A stretch of 64,000 nucleotides of DNA, taken from contig NZ_JAKJRU010000002.1 of NCBI RefSeq assembly GCF_021726475.1, positions 186,001 through 250,000 on the forward strand, given 5' to 3'. Every line of letters starts with the position of its first letter. Within the stretch, counting starts at the first letter, position 1. The DNA is from Pseudomonas oligotrophica. Lineage in GTDB: Bacteria > Pseudomonadota > Gammaproteobacteria > Pseudomonadales > Pseudomonadaceae. A model generated the notes under the pieces. It made no database searches, was not told the origin of the DNA, and saw only the letters and a list, made by a program, of their open reading frames with translations. Position numbers and translations under genes: made by a program. Below are positions 21,897 through 32,458 of the stretch, one piece after another.

Positions 21897-23195
21897 ATGC
21901 GTGTTCTGGTACTGGGCGGCGGCGTGGTCGGTACGGCCAGCGCCTACTATCTGGCCAGGGCCGGTTTCGAGGTGGTGGTGGTCGACCGCCAGCCGGCGGT
22001 GGCCATGGAGACCAGCTTCGCCAATGCCGGGCAGGTCTCGCCCGGCTACGCCTCGCCGTGGGCTGCTCCTGGCGTGCCGCTGAAGGCGATCAAGTGGCTG
22101 TTGCAGCGCCACGCGCCGCTGGCGATCAAGCTGACCGGCGACATCGACCAGTACCTGTGGATGGCGCAGATGCTGCGCAACTGCACCGCCGCGCGCTATG
22201 CGGTGAACAAGGAGCGCATGGTGCGGCTGTCCGAGTACAGCCGCGACTGCCTCGACGAGCTGCGCGCCGAGACCGGCATCGCCTACGAAGGCCGCCAGCT
22301 GGGTACTACCCAGCTGTTCCGCAGCCAGGCCCAGCTGGATGCCGCGGCCAAGGACATCGCCGTGCTGGAGCGCTCCGGGGTGCCCTACGAGCTGCTCGAT
22401 CGCGCCGGCATCGCCCGCGCCGAGCCGGCCCTGGCCAAGGTCGCGCACAAGCTGTCCGGTGCCCTGCGCCTGCCCAACGACCAGACCGGCGACTGCCAGG
22501 CGTTCACCACCCGGCTCGCCGAGATGGCCCTGGGGCTCGGCGTCGAGTTCCGCTTCGGGCAGGACATCCAGCGCCTGGAATGCAGCGGCGATCGCCTCGC
22601 CGGCGTCTGGATCGACGGCAAGCTGGAGACGGCCGACCGCTACGTGCTGGCGCTGGGCAGCTACAGCCCGCAGATGCTCAAGCCGCTGGGCATCCGCGCG
22701 CCGGTCTACCCGCTCAAGGGCTATTCGCTGACGGTGCCGATCACCGATCCGGCGATGGCGCCGATGTCGACCGTGCTCGACGAGACCTACAAGGTGGCGA
22801 TCACTCGCTTCGACCAGCGCATCCGCGTCGGCGGCATGGCGGAGATCGCCGGCTACGACCTGTCGCTCAACCCGCGCCGGCGCGAGACGCTGGAGATGGT
22901 GGTCAACGACCTCTATCCGCTGGGCGGCGACACGCGCGAGGCGCTATTCTGGACCGGACTGCGCCCGGCTACGCCGGACGGTACGCCGATCATCGGCGCC
23001 ACGCCGTATCGCAACCTGTTCCTCAACACCGGTCACGGCACCCTGGGCTGGACCATGGCCTGTGGTTCCGGCCGGGTGTTGGCCGACCTGCTGGCCTCCA
23101 AGCGCCCGCAGATCAGCACCGAGGGGCTGGCCATCTCGCGCTACGGCAAGCACAAGGAGAAACGCAAGCATGCCCATCCGGCGCCTGCACACTGA
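21897..23195 (+). CDS. dadA: D-amino acid dehydrogenase small subunit
   Basis: Membrane-associated FAD enzyme that oxidises D-alanine and other D-amino acids to keto acids and passes electrons to the respiratory chain. The 432-residue protein starts [20 protein letters not shown] with the dinucleotide motif at 5-20, has the [22 protein letters not shown] segment (given in part) and the C-terminal [14 protein letters not shown]. The ATG at 21897 follows GAGGAGG. The next gene (RidA) starts inside its last 26 bases, so they are translated together. Unlike the P. aeruginosa operon, no dadX (alanine racemase) follows. Confidence 0.96.
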   Translation: MRVLVLGGGVVGTASAYYLARAGFEVVVVDRQPAVAMETSFANAGQVSPGYASPWAAPGVPLKAIKWLLQRHAPLAIKLTGDIDQYLWMAQMLRNCTAARYAVNKERMVRLSEYSRDCLDELRAETGIAYEGRQLGTTQLFRSQAQLDAAAKDIAVLERSGVPYELLDRAGIARAEPALAKVAHKLSGALRLPNDQTGDCQAFTTRLAEMALGLGVEFRFGQDIQRLECSGDRLAGVWIDGKLETADRYVLALGSYSPQMLKPLGIRAPVYPLKGYSLTVPITDPAMAPMSTVLDETYKVAITRFDQRIRVGGMAEIAGYDLSLNPRRRETLEMVVNDLYPLGGDTREALFWTGLRPATPDGTPIIGATPYRNLFLNTGHGTLGWTMACGSGRVLADLLASKRPQISTEGLAISRYGKHKEKRKHAHPAPAH

Positions 23196-23541
23196 GACCC
23201 GCTACAGCGAGGCGGTCCTGCATAGCGGTACGGTCTATCTGTCCGGCCAGCTGGCCGACAACCTGGACGGCGACATCCGCCAGCAGACCCGCGAGACCCT
23301 GGCCAGCATCGATCGCCTGCTGGCCGAGGTGAGAACCGACAAGACGCGGCTGCTCTCGGCGCTGATCCACCTGCGCGACCTCGATGACTACGCCGCGATG
23401 AACGAGGTCTGGGACGCCTGGGTCGCACCGGGCTGTGCGCCGGCGCGCACCACCGTGCAGGCGCTGATGTATGCCCCCGAGGTGCGGATCGAAATCACCG
23501 TGGTCGCCGCGCTGCCCGATCTTTCCGGGCCCGATCTCTGA
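23170..23541 (+). CDS. RidA family reactive-intermediate deaminase
   Basis: Rid-family protein of 123 residues, which hydrolyses enamine/imine intermediates to keto acids. Here it probably clears imines produced by DadA. The frame shows [26 protein letters not shown] and the C-terminal Arg-containing [23 protein letters not shown] (given in part), in which the Arg is the carboxylate-binding residue of active Rid proteins. The sequence is of a divergent Rid subgroup rather than canonical RidA. It overlaps dadA by 26 bases, a sign of translational coupling. Confidence 0.88.
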   Translation: MPIRRLHTETRYSEAVLHSGTVYLSGQLADNLDGDIRQQTRETLASIDRLLAEVRTDKTRLLSALIHLRDLDDYAAMNEVWDAWVAPGCAPARTTVQALMYAPEVRIEITVVAALPDLSGPDL

Positions 23542-23655
23542 GGCCCCGCAGCAAGTCGTCGCCTGTGCGATGACTCGCTTCGCCGTGTTGTAAATTCTGA
23601 ACGCCGTTGCCATCATTAGCGCCAATCCGCATCGCTCTTTCAGAGGATCCCCGTA

Positions 23656-24204
23656 TTGGACGTCGGCGTTCGACTGCAGACCATTCGCAAGCTCAAGGGG
23701 CTGTCCCAGCGTGAGCTGGCCAAGCGCGCAGGCGTGACCAACAGCACCATCTCGATGATCGAGAAGAACAGCGTCAGCCCCTCGATCAGCTCGCTGAAGA
23801 AGGTGCTCGGCGGCATTCCCATGTCGCTGGTGGAGTTCTTCTCCCCGGACTTCGATCAGGACAGTGATACCCAGGTGGTCTACAAGGCCGACGAACTGAT
23901 CGATATCTCGGACGGCGCGGTGAACATGAAGCTGGTCGGCAAGGCCCACCCGGGGCGCGCCATCGCCTTTCTCGACGAGACCTACCCGCCGGGTACCGAC
24001 ACCGGCGAGGAGATGCTCACCCACCAGGGCGAGGAGGCCGGCATGTTGGTCGAGGGCCGCCTCGAACTCACCGTCAACGGGCAGATCTACGTGCTCGAGC
24101 GCGGCGACAGCTACTACTTCGAAAGCAGCAAGCCGCATCGCTTCCGCAACCCCTTCGGCGAGCCGGCGCGGCTGATCAGCGCCACCACGCCGGCGAATTT
24201 CTGA
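23656..24204 (+). CDS. XRE-cupin transcriptional regulator, PauR-like
   Basis: Regulator of 182 residues: helix-turn-helix at about 5-62 (RLQTIRKLKGLSQRELAKRAG and TNSTISMIEKNSVSPS) and a C-terminal cupin (about 105-178, with GMLVEGRLELTVNGQ and FESSKPHRFRNP). In P. aeruginosa the gene at this position, PauR, represses polyamine catabolism genes and responds to putrescine and cadaverine. The start is a TTG at 23656 with GAGGATCC upstream; an ATG start that keeps the N-terminal VGVRLQ helix is not available. A pauB-like oxidase lies nearby, which supports the polyamine link. Confidence 0.87.
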   Translation: MDVGVRLQTIRKLKGLSQRELAKRAGVTNSTISMIEKNSVSPSISSLKKVLGGIPMSLVEFFSPDFDQDSDTQVVYKADELIDISDGAVNMKLVGKAHPGRAIAFLDETYPPGTDTGEEMLTHQGEEAGMLVEGRLELTVNGQIYVLERGDSYYFESSKPHRFRNPFGEPARLISATTPANF

Positions 24205-24335
24205 GGCCTGGCCATGCAATGCGACACAAGGTCGCTGGCGTTTCGTATTGTTTCGGCTGACCCGGCTTGCCGCTATACTACCGGCCGCTCGCGATACCGT
24301 GGCCGCGGGCGTAACCAGCCACATGAGGGTAAAAG

Positions 24336-24761
24336 GTGAACCTGATTAAGAAGATCCTGGTAGCGCAGGCTGCCGCAGTGGCCCTGTGGGCAGTGAGCGC
24401 TCAGGCTGCGACCAACGACGATATCGCTGCACGCCTGAAGCCGGTTGGCGAAGTCTGCGTGCAGGGTGAAGAGTGTGCAGCGGCCGGTGCCGGTGCTGCC
24501 GCAGCGGCCGGTGGTGCAGCGCGCAGCGGTGCCGATGTGGTCGCCAAGTTCTGCAACGCCTGCCATGGCTCCGGCCTGCTGAATTCGCCGAAGGTCGGCG
24601 ACACCGCCGACTGGAAGGCCCGTGCCGATGCAGCCGGTGGCATGGACACGCTGCTGCAGCATGCCATCAACGGCATCCGCGCCATGCCGCCGAAGGGCAC
24701 CTGCTCCGATTGCTCGGACGACGAGCTGAAGGCCGCCATCGAGCACATGTCCGGCCTGTGA
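24336..24761 (+). CDS. cycB: Cytochrome c5
   Basis: Periplasmic monohaem electron carrier, 141 residues. A signal peptide (1-24, ending AQA) is followed by an Ala/Gly-rich linker (45-63) and the c-type domain with CNACH at 73-77, axial Met117 in RAMPPKG, and a CSDC pair (Cys123, Cys126) characteristic of c5. The start is GTG at 24336; GGGTAAAAG lies just upstream and no in-frame ATG fits the signal peptide. The gene is followed by a strong hairpin. It may serve the respiratory chain that accepts electrons from dehydrogenases or denitrification enzymes. Confidence 0.93.
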   Translation: MNLIKKILVAQAAAVALWAVSAQAATNDDIAARLKPVGEVCVQGEECAAAGAGAAAAAGGAARSGADVVAKFCNACHGSGLLNSPKVGDTADWKARADAAGGMDTLLQHAINGIRAMPPKGTCSDCSDDELKAAIEHMSGL

Positions 24762-24784
24762 TCGCCCTGCGCTGAGCGCTGTGC

Positions 24785-24812
24785 ACGAAGCCGCCCAACC
24801 GGGCGGCTTCGT
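24785..24812 (+). terminator. Hairpin terminator after cytochrome c5
   Basis: Perfect 12-base-pair stem ACGAAGCCGCCC/GGGCGGCTTCGT with an AACC loop, starting 24 bases after the stop. The following CGTTCTCG is only weakly T-rich. Confidence 0.75.
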
Positions 24813-24910
24813 CGTTCTCGCGGGGAGAAAAGTCCGACTGCACCGGTCCATAGGGCAATGTCCGGGTGCGCGCATCCTGCGCGGCGCCCGTGAATGACGG
24901 GAGGTCAGAC

Positions 24911-25441
24911 ATGCCCAGCAGCGCCCCGCAGCCCGAGCGGCTGTTCTTCGCCAGCGACGGCCGGACGCCCAACAGCGCGCATCCGGTCCTGCTCTATCGC
25001 CAGCTGCCGCTGGCCGGCGGCGACTACGCCAGCGCCTTCGAGAGCCTGTTCGCCAGCCACCTGTGGCCTGCGCAATGGCGGGCGTCGGTCTACGACTACC
25101 AGCATTACCACTCCACGGCGCACGAGGTGCTCGGTGTTGCGCGCGGCCATGCGCGACTGATGCTCGGTGGCGAGTCCGGGAAGGTGGTGGAGGTCCGCGC
25201 CGGCGATGCGCTGGTGCTGCCGGCGGGCACCGGGCATTGCCAGCTGCAGGCCAGCGACGATTTCGAGGTGGTCGGTGGCTATCCGCTGGACCAGCGTTAC
25301 GATTCGCTGCGTCCCGACGCGGCCAGCCATGACCAGGCGGCAGCGCGCGCGGCACGGGTCGCGGTGCCGGTCAGCGACCCGGTGGCCGGCACCCAAGGGG
25401 CGCTGGTCGCGCTCTGGCGCCAGCAGCCGGGCGGGGAATGA
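24911..25441 (+). CDS. Cupin domain protein (YjlB-like)
   Basis: Small cupin of 176 residues with no known reaction. The barrel motifs are visible: YQHYHSTAHEVLGVARG supplies His/His/Glu ligands in the first motif and AGDALVLPAGTGHCQL the His of the second, so a metal site is likely. The C-terminal third has SLRPDAASHDQAAARAARVAVP, which fits the YjlB-like group. The ATG at 24911 follows GGGAGG. It sits between cytochrome c5 and xpt, as does the corresponding gene in P. aeruginosa. Confidence 0.78.
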   Translation: MPSSAPQPERLFFASDGRTPNSAHPVLLYRQLPLAGGDYASAFESLFASHLWPAQWRASVYDYQHYHSTAHEVLGVARGHARLMLGGESGKVVEVRAGDALVLPAGTGHCQLQASDDFEVVGGYPLDQRYDSLRPDAASHDQAAARAARVAVPVSDPVAGTQGALVALWRQQPGGE

Positions 25442-25448
25442 CGCGCGT

Positions 25449-26480
<1,032 letters not shown>

Positions 26481-27488
26481 ATGTTGCGAATCGCCATCAA
26501 CGGTTATGGCCGTATCGGTCGCTGTGTCCTGCGTGCGCTGTTCGAGCGCGAACTGGAGACGCGCATCCATGTCGAGGTCATCAACGACCTCAGCGACGCC
26601 GCCACCCTGGGCCACCTGACCCGCTTCGACTCCACCTTCGGCCGCTTCCAGGGCCAGGTCGACGTGCGCGAGGACATGCTGCAGGTGCGCGGCCAGTCGA
26701 TCCGCCTGCTGCGCGAGCGCGACCCGGCGCGGCTGCCATGGAAAGAGCTCGATGTTGACGTGGTGCTGGAGTGCTCGGGCGTGTTCAAGACGCGCGAGCA
26801 GGTCGACCAGCACCTGCAGGCCGGCGCCCGGCGCGTACTGGCCTCGCATCCGCTCGAGGGTGCCGACCTGACGGTGGTCTACGGCGTCAACCACCAGCGC
26901 CTCGGCGACCAGCGGGTGGTGTCCAACGCGTCCTGCACCACCAACTGCCTGGCGCCGCTGGCCAAGGTGCTGCACGAGGCGGTGGGCATCCGCCAGGGCC
27001 TGCTCAACACCGTGCATTCCTATACCAACGACCAGAACCTGCTGGACAAGCCGCATCGCGATCTCTACCGCGCACGCGCCGCGGCGCTGTCGATGATTCC
27101 CTCCACCACCGGCGCGGCCAAGGCCATCGGCCTGGTGCTGCCGGAACTGGCCGGGCGGCTCGATGGCCTGTCGGTGCGGGTGCCGACGCCGAACGTCTCG
27201 CTGGTCGACCTGACCTTCGTCGCCGAACGCGCGCCAGGCAGCGCCGAGGCGATCAACCAAGTGCTGATCGAGGGCGCCCGGCGCCTGCCGGCCGGGGTGA
27301 TGGAGTGCAACGCGCTGCCGCTGGTGTCCAGCGACTTCAATGGCTACCCGCTGTCGTGCGTCGCCGATCTCAGCCACACGCGGGTGCAGGACGAGCTGGT
27401 CAAGGTGCTGGCCTGGTACGACAACGAGTGGGGCTTCTCCAACCGCATGCTCGACGTGTTGCTGGCCTGGCAGGAGGCGGCGGCTTGA
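26481..27488 (+). CDS. Type I glyceraldehyde-3-phosphate dehydrogenase paralogue
   Basis: NAD-type GAPDH of 335 residues: LRIAINGYGRIGR (2-14) for nucleotide binding, INDLSD at the adenosine end, the catalytic SNASCTTNCLAP loop, then SYTNDQNLLDKPHRDLYRARAA (given in part) and PSTTGAAKA, and a C-terminal WYDNEWGFSNRMLD. SYTNDQ and PSTTGAAKA favour true GAPDH over erythrose-4-phosphate dehydrogenase, which has different residues there. The frame is open far upstream, but GGAG precedes the ATG at 26481, which fits the family. The stop overlaps the next start (TGATG), coupling it to an FTCD_C protein. The pathway served is not clear. Confidence 0.9.
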   Translation: MLRIAINGYGRIGRCVLRALFERELETRIHVEVINDLSDAATLGHLTRFDSTFGRFQGQVDVREDMLQVRGQSIRLLRERDPARLPWKELDVDVVLECSGVFKTREQVDQHLQAGARRVLASHPLEGADLTVVYGVNHQRLGDQRVVSNASCTTNCLAPLAKVLHEAVGIRQGLLNTVHSYTNDQNLLDKPHRDLYRARAAALSMIPSTTGAAKAIGLVLPELAGRLDGLSVRVPTPNVSLVDLTFVAERAPGSAEAINQVLIEGARRLPAGVMECNALPLVSSDFNGYPLSCVADLSHTRVQDELVKVLAWYDNEWGFSNRMLDVLLAWQEAAA

Positions 27489-28072
27489 TGGACGACCCCT
27501 GGCAGGCGCGGTTGGCCGAATTCCGCGGTGCGCTGGCCAGCAGCGCGCCGACGCCGGGCTGCGGTGCCGCCGCCGCGGTGGTGGCGGATCTCGGCCTGGC
27601 GTTGGTCGCCAAGGCCCTGCGCATCAGCCAGGCGCATGGTGGGAATGGCGAGCGCAGCGCCCTGCTGGCCGAGGCCGATCGCCTGCTCGGGCGCCCCGGG
27701 CGTTTCGCCGAGGACGACATGCAGGCCTTCACCGCCTACCTGCGGGCGGCGCAGCAGGACGATGCCGCGCTGGCCGAGGCGGCCCGGCAGGCCTGCGCGG
27801 TGCCGCTGGCCACCGCGCACAGCTGCCTGCAGGGCCTGGAGGTCGCGGTGGCTGCGTGGCCGTTGGCCGCCGGCAGCCTGCAAAGCGATGTCGAGGCTGG
27901 TGCCAGACTGCTGCATGTGGCGCTGACGGCGGTGCTGTTGAATGTCGATGCCAACCTGGCGCCGATCCGCCCGGCCGCCGATGCACGCCGTGCGCGGGCG
28001 GCACGCCAGCGCTTGCAGGGCGATGCCGATGACTGCCTGGCGCGGCTGGTCAGTTCCCAGTCTGTCGAATAA
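27488..28072 (+). CDS. FTCD_C (cyclodeaminase/cyclohydrolase-like) domain protein
   Basis: All-helical protein of 194 residues resembling the formiminotetrahydrofolate cyclodeaminase domain and the stand-alone methenyl-THF cyclohydrolase FchA. The clues are the N-terminal SSAPTPGCGAAAAVVADLGLALV (given in part; the family has a Pro-Gly-Gly-Gly-like turn here), the AEADRLL helix, EDDMQAFTAYLRA and the later GLEVAVAAWPLAAGSLQSDV. Cys-Gly replaces the usual Gly-Gly in the turn, so activity is not certain. It starts on the stop codon of the GAPDH gene (TGATG). A one-carbon role is inferred from the family only. Confidence 0.7.
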   Translation: MDDPWQARLAEFRGALASSAPTPGCGAAAAVVADLGLALVAKALRISQAHGGNGERSALLAEADRLLGRPGRFAEDDMQAFTAYLRAAQQDDAALAEAARQACAVPLATAHSCLQGLEVAVAAWPLAAGSLQSDVEAGARLLHVALTAVLLNVDANLAPIRPAADARRARAARQRLQGDADDCLARLVSSQSVE

Positions 28073-28098
28073 CGAGACGAAAGCTCTCATTTCTGTCT

Positions 28099-28127
28099 TG
28101 ACGGGTGAGTCGAGCACTTCTAGTCTG
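28099..28127 (+). promoter_or_regulatory. Probable sigma-70 promoter of the Fe-ADH/mmsA operon
   Basis: TTGACG, a 17-base spacer and TAGTCT, lying about 75 bases before the alcohol dehydrogenase ATG. The spacing is ideal, the -35 is close to consensus and the -10 moderate. Confidence 0.5.
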
Positions 28128-28157
28128 CCAAAGCCATAACGGTACTTTAAGTCTCAG

Positions 28158-28165
28158 AATAAGAA
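28158..28165 (+). promoter_or_regulatory. AATAAGAA element, possible Hfq/Crc target in the 5' leader
   Basis: Matches AAnAAnAA and lies about 38 bases upstream of the alcohol dehydrogenase start, within the leader expected from the promoter above. Weaker case than the sites abutting ribosome-binding sites. Confidence 0.3.
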
Positions 28166-28202
28166 TGATGGGCGCGAAAAACTCGGGCCCGGAGGACCTC
28201 AC

Positions 28203-29369
28203 ATGAGCCACCGCATCGTCCTGCCGCGCCTGATGGAAGTCGGCGCTGGCGCCAGCGGGCAACTCGCCCGCGTGCTGCAGGAGCTGGGCTGCAGTCGCCC
28301 GCTGATCGTCACCGACCGCATGATGGTCGAGCTTGGCTATGTCGCGCGCATCGCCGGTCAGCTGGAAGAGGCCGGCATCGCCAGCCAGTGCTTCGCCGAC
28401 ACCCTGCCCGAACCCACCGCTGCCTCCATTCGCGCCGGCGTCGAGATGGTCCGCCAGGGCGATTTCGATTCCATCGTCGCCCTCGGCGGCGGCAGCCCGA
28501 TCGACTCGGCCAAGGCCATCGGCATCCTCGGCAAGTTCGGCGGCGAGATGCGCGACTACCGCTTCCCGCGCGATGTCAGCGAAGCCGGCCTGCCGCTGAT
28601 CGCCATCCCCACCACCGCCGGAACCGGCTCGGAGGCGACGCGTTTCACCATCATCACCGACGAGACCAGCGACGAGAAAATGCTCTGCGCGGGCCTCGGC
28701 TTCATGCCCATCGCCGCGCTGATCGACTACGAGCTGACCCTCTCGCTGCCGCCGCGGGTCACCGCCGACACCGGCATCGACGCGCTGACCCACGCCATCG
28801 AGGCCTATGTCAGCCGCAAGGCCAGCCTCTACAGCGATGCCCAGGCGCTGCAAGCCATGCGCCTCTTGGCGCCGAACCTGCGCGCAGCCTTCCACGAGCC
28901 GGACAACCGCGCCGCGCGTGAGGCGATGATGCTTGGCGCGACCCTGGCCGGCATCGCCTTCTCCAACGCCTCGGTGGCGCTGGTGCACGGCATGAGCCGG
29001 CCGATTGGTGCCTTCTTTCATGTGCCCCACGGGCTGTCCAACGCCATGCTGCTGCCGGCGATCACCGCCTTCTCGATTCCCGCGGCGCCGGAGCGCTATG
29101 CCGACTGCGCGCGGGCTATGGGCGTCGCCACGCAGACTGACAGCGTCGAGGTGGCGAACGACAAGCTGCTCGCCGAGCTGCGCGCAATCAACCAGGAACT
29201 GAAGGTGCCGAGCCCGGAACAGTTCGGCATCGCCCGCGAACGCTTCTTCGAGCTGCGCTCGACCATGGCGCGTCAGGCGCTGGCCTCCGGCTCGCCGGGC
29301 AACAACCCGCGCGTGCCCACGGAAGCGGAAATCATCGACCTCTACGAAACCGTCTGGAACCAGGAGTGA
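28203..29369 (+). CDS. Iron-containing alcohol dehydrogenase
   Basis: Group III metal-dependent alcohol dehydrogenase of 388 residues. It has the nucleotide motif [11 protein letters not shown] (95-105), [11 protein letters not shown] (136-146) and the metal ligands Asp193, His197 ([12 protein letters not shown]), His262 and His276 ([16 protein letters not shown]), all intact. The operon partner is a CoA-acylating methylmalonate-semialdehyde dehydrogenase type enzyme four bases downstream, so the product aldehyde is probably a semialdehyde such as malonate semialdehyde made from 3-hydroxypropionate. That is inference. The ATG follows GGAGG. Confidence 0.9.
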   Translation: MSHRIVLPRLMEVGAGASGQLARVLQELGCSRPLIVTDRMMVELGYVARIAGQLEEAGIASQCFADTLPEPTAASIRAGVEMVRQGDFDSIVALGGGSPIDSAKAIGILGKFGGEMRDYRFPRDVSEAGLPLIAIPTTAGTGSEATRFTIITDETSDEKMLCAGLGFMPIAALIDYELTLSLPPRVTADTGIDALTHAIEAYVSRKASLYSDAQALQAMRLLAPNLRAAFHEPDNRAAREAMMLGATLAGIAFSNASVALVHGMSRPIGAFFHVPHGLSNAMLLPAITAFSIPAAPERYADCARAMGVATQTDSVEVANDKLLAELRAINQELKVPSPEQFGIARERFFELRSTMARQALASGSPGNNPRVPTEAEIIDLYETVWNQE

Positions 29370-29373
29370 AGCC

Positions 29374-30876
<1,503 letters not shown>

Positions 30877-30967
30877 CCCGCGCGGCACCGTTGCACTGGC
30901 GGTGCCGGTCGCTACACTCCCGGGCGCCCTGTGGGGCGTCCATCTTCATCGAACGACAAGGCAGACG

Positions 30968-31762
30968 ATGCGCAGCACTCCCCGCGAGAAAGGCTCTTCC
31001 ATCACCCGCGTGCTGGAAATCATCGAGGCGGTGGCGGCGGCGCCCCAGCCGCTGACGCCGACGGCGCTGGCCGCGAAGCTGGACATTCCCAAGGCCAGCG
31101 CGCATCGATTGGTGCAGACCCTGGAGAAGGAGGGCTTCCTGCAGTTCGGCTTGCGTGGCGGGCTGTTGCCGGGCGATCGCCTGCACACCACCGCCATCGA
31201 CGTGCTGCGCGGCGGCCGGCACAAGGCGCTGCGCCAGGCGGTGCTGCGCCAGCTGTCGGAGAGCATCGGCGAGACCTGCGGCTTGGCCATCCCGGATGGG
31301 CTGGACATGCTCTATTTCGACCGGGTGCAGACCAACTGGCCGCTGCAGATCAACCTGCCGATCGGCAGCCACACGCCGCTCTGGTGCACCGCCAGCGGCA
31401 AGCTCTACCTGGCCTCGCTGCCCGAGGTCCAGCTGGAGCGGGTGCTGCGCCAGCTGCCGATCCGGCGCCTGGCGCGCAATACCGTGACCGACCCCAGCGC
31501 GCTGCGCGACGACCTGGCGCGCATCCGCGAGGAGGACCTGGCGACCGATTCGGAAGAGTTCATCGACGGCATGGTCGCCTGCGCGGTGCCGGTGCGCGAC
31601 GGCCGCGGCGAGCTGAGCGCCTGCCTGTTCACCCACGCGCCGGTGATCCGTTGCTCGATGGCGCAGTTGCTCGAGTTCGTGCCGCGCCTGCGCAGCGCCG
31701 CCGGCGAGCTGGAAGCCATCCTCGGCAGCCAGGCGACCCCGGACGGCGGTCAGAGCACGTAG
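30968..31762 (+). CDS. IclR family transcriptional regulator
   Basis: Regulator of 264 residues with an N-terminal winged helix-turn-helix (about 10-70: SSITRVLEIIEAV, TPTALAAKLDIPKASAHRLVQTL in parts) and a C-terminal GAF-like effector domain with the typical PLWCTASGKLYLA stretch and ATDSEEFIDGMVACAVPV (given in part). It lies 91 bases downstream of mmsA on the same strand and is the likely regulator of the Fe-ADH/mmsA pair. Its end overlaps the convergent hemolysin III gene by 13 bases. The ATG at 30968 is used; upstream in-frame starts lack family similarity. Confidence 0.88.
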   Translation: MRSTPREKGSSITRVLEIIEAVAAAPQPLTPTALAAKLDIPKASAHRLVQTLEKEGFLQFGLRGGLLPGDRLHTTAIDVLRGGRHKALRQAVLRQLSESIGETCGLAIPDGLDMLYFDRVQTNWPLQINLPIGSHTPLWCTASGKLYLASLPEVQLERVLRQLPIRRLARNTVTDPSALRDDLARIREEDLATDSEEFIDGMVACAVPVRDGRGELSACLFTHAPVIRCSMAQLLEFVPRLRSAAGELEAILGSQATPDGGQST

Positions 31763-32367
31763 AACAGGATGGCGATGAAGTGCAGCAGGCTGCCGACCAT
31801 CACGAAGAGGTGCCAGATGCCGTGCCAGTGCCGGAAGCGGTCGTCGAAGACGAAGAACACGATGCCCACCGTGTAGCAGAGGCCGCCGGCCAGCAACCAG
31901 CTGAAACCGGCGCCGCCCAGGGCGGCGAACAGCGGCTTGACCGCCACCAGCACGATCCAGCCCATCACCGCGTAGATCACCAGTGACAGCACGCGAGCCT
32001 CGGAGCGCGGCTTGATCTCCTGCAGCATGCCGATCACCGCCAGGCCCCAGACGATGCCGAACAGCGTCCAGCCCCAGGCGCCGGCCAGGGTCACCAGGCA
32101 GAACGGCGTGTAGCTGCCGGCGATCAACAGGTAGATCGACAGGTGGTCGAGCTTGCGCATCACCCCTTTCGCCCGCCCGCGCAGGCTGTGGTAGAGCGTC
32201 GAGATGCTGTAGAGCAGGATCAGGCTGAGGCCGTAGATCGCCACGCTGACGATCTTTGCCGGCGAGCCGTCGAGCGCGGCGAGGACCAGCAGCCAGATGG
32301 CGCCGAAGCTGGCGAGCAGGGCGCCCACCAGGTGCGTCCAGGCATTGAAGCGTTCGCCGTGATACAT
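31750..32367 (-). CDS. Hemolysin III/PAQR family membrane protein
   Basis: Seven-pass membrane protein of 205 residues related to bacterial hemolysin III and eukaryotic PAQR receptors. It starts MYHGERFNAWTHLVGA, contains SISTLYHSL and the C-terminal HWHGIWHLFVM, which supply the conserved His residues thought to bind metal. In other bacteria homologues affect membrane lipid homeostasis; haemolysis is doubtful as a natural role. The ATG at 32367 follows GGGAGGG. It converges with the IclR gene (13-base overlap of the coding ends). Confidence 0.87.
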   Translation of the reverse strand: MYHGERFNAWTHLVGALLASFGAIWLLVLAALDGSPAKIVSVAIYGLSLILLYSISTLYHSLRGRAKGVMRKLDHLSIYLLIAGSYTPFCLVTLAGAWGWTLFGIVWGLAVIGMLQEIKPRSEARVLSLVIYAVMGWIVLVAVKPLFAALGGAGFSWLLAGGLCYTVGIVFFVFDDRFRHWHGIWHLFVMVGSLLHFIAILFYVL

Positions 32368-32458
32368 CCCGACCCTCCCGTAACCGCGACGCCACCAGCA
32401 TGCCGCGGCCGGGTTACGGGATTCAAACCGGCCGTCGCGGGAAAACCGGACCCGGCCG

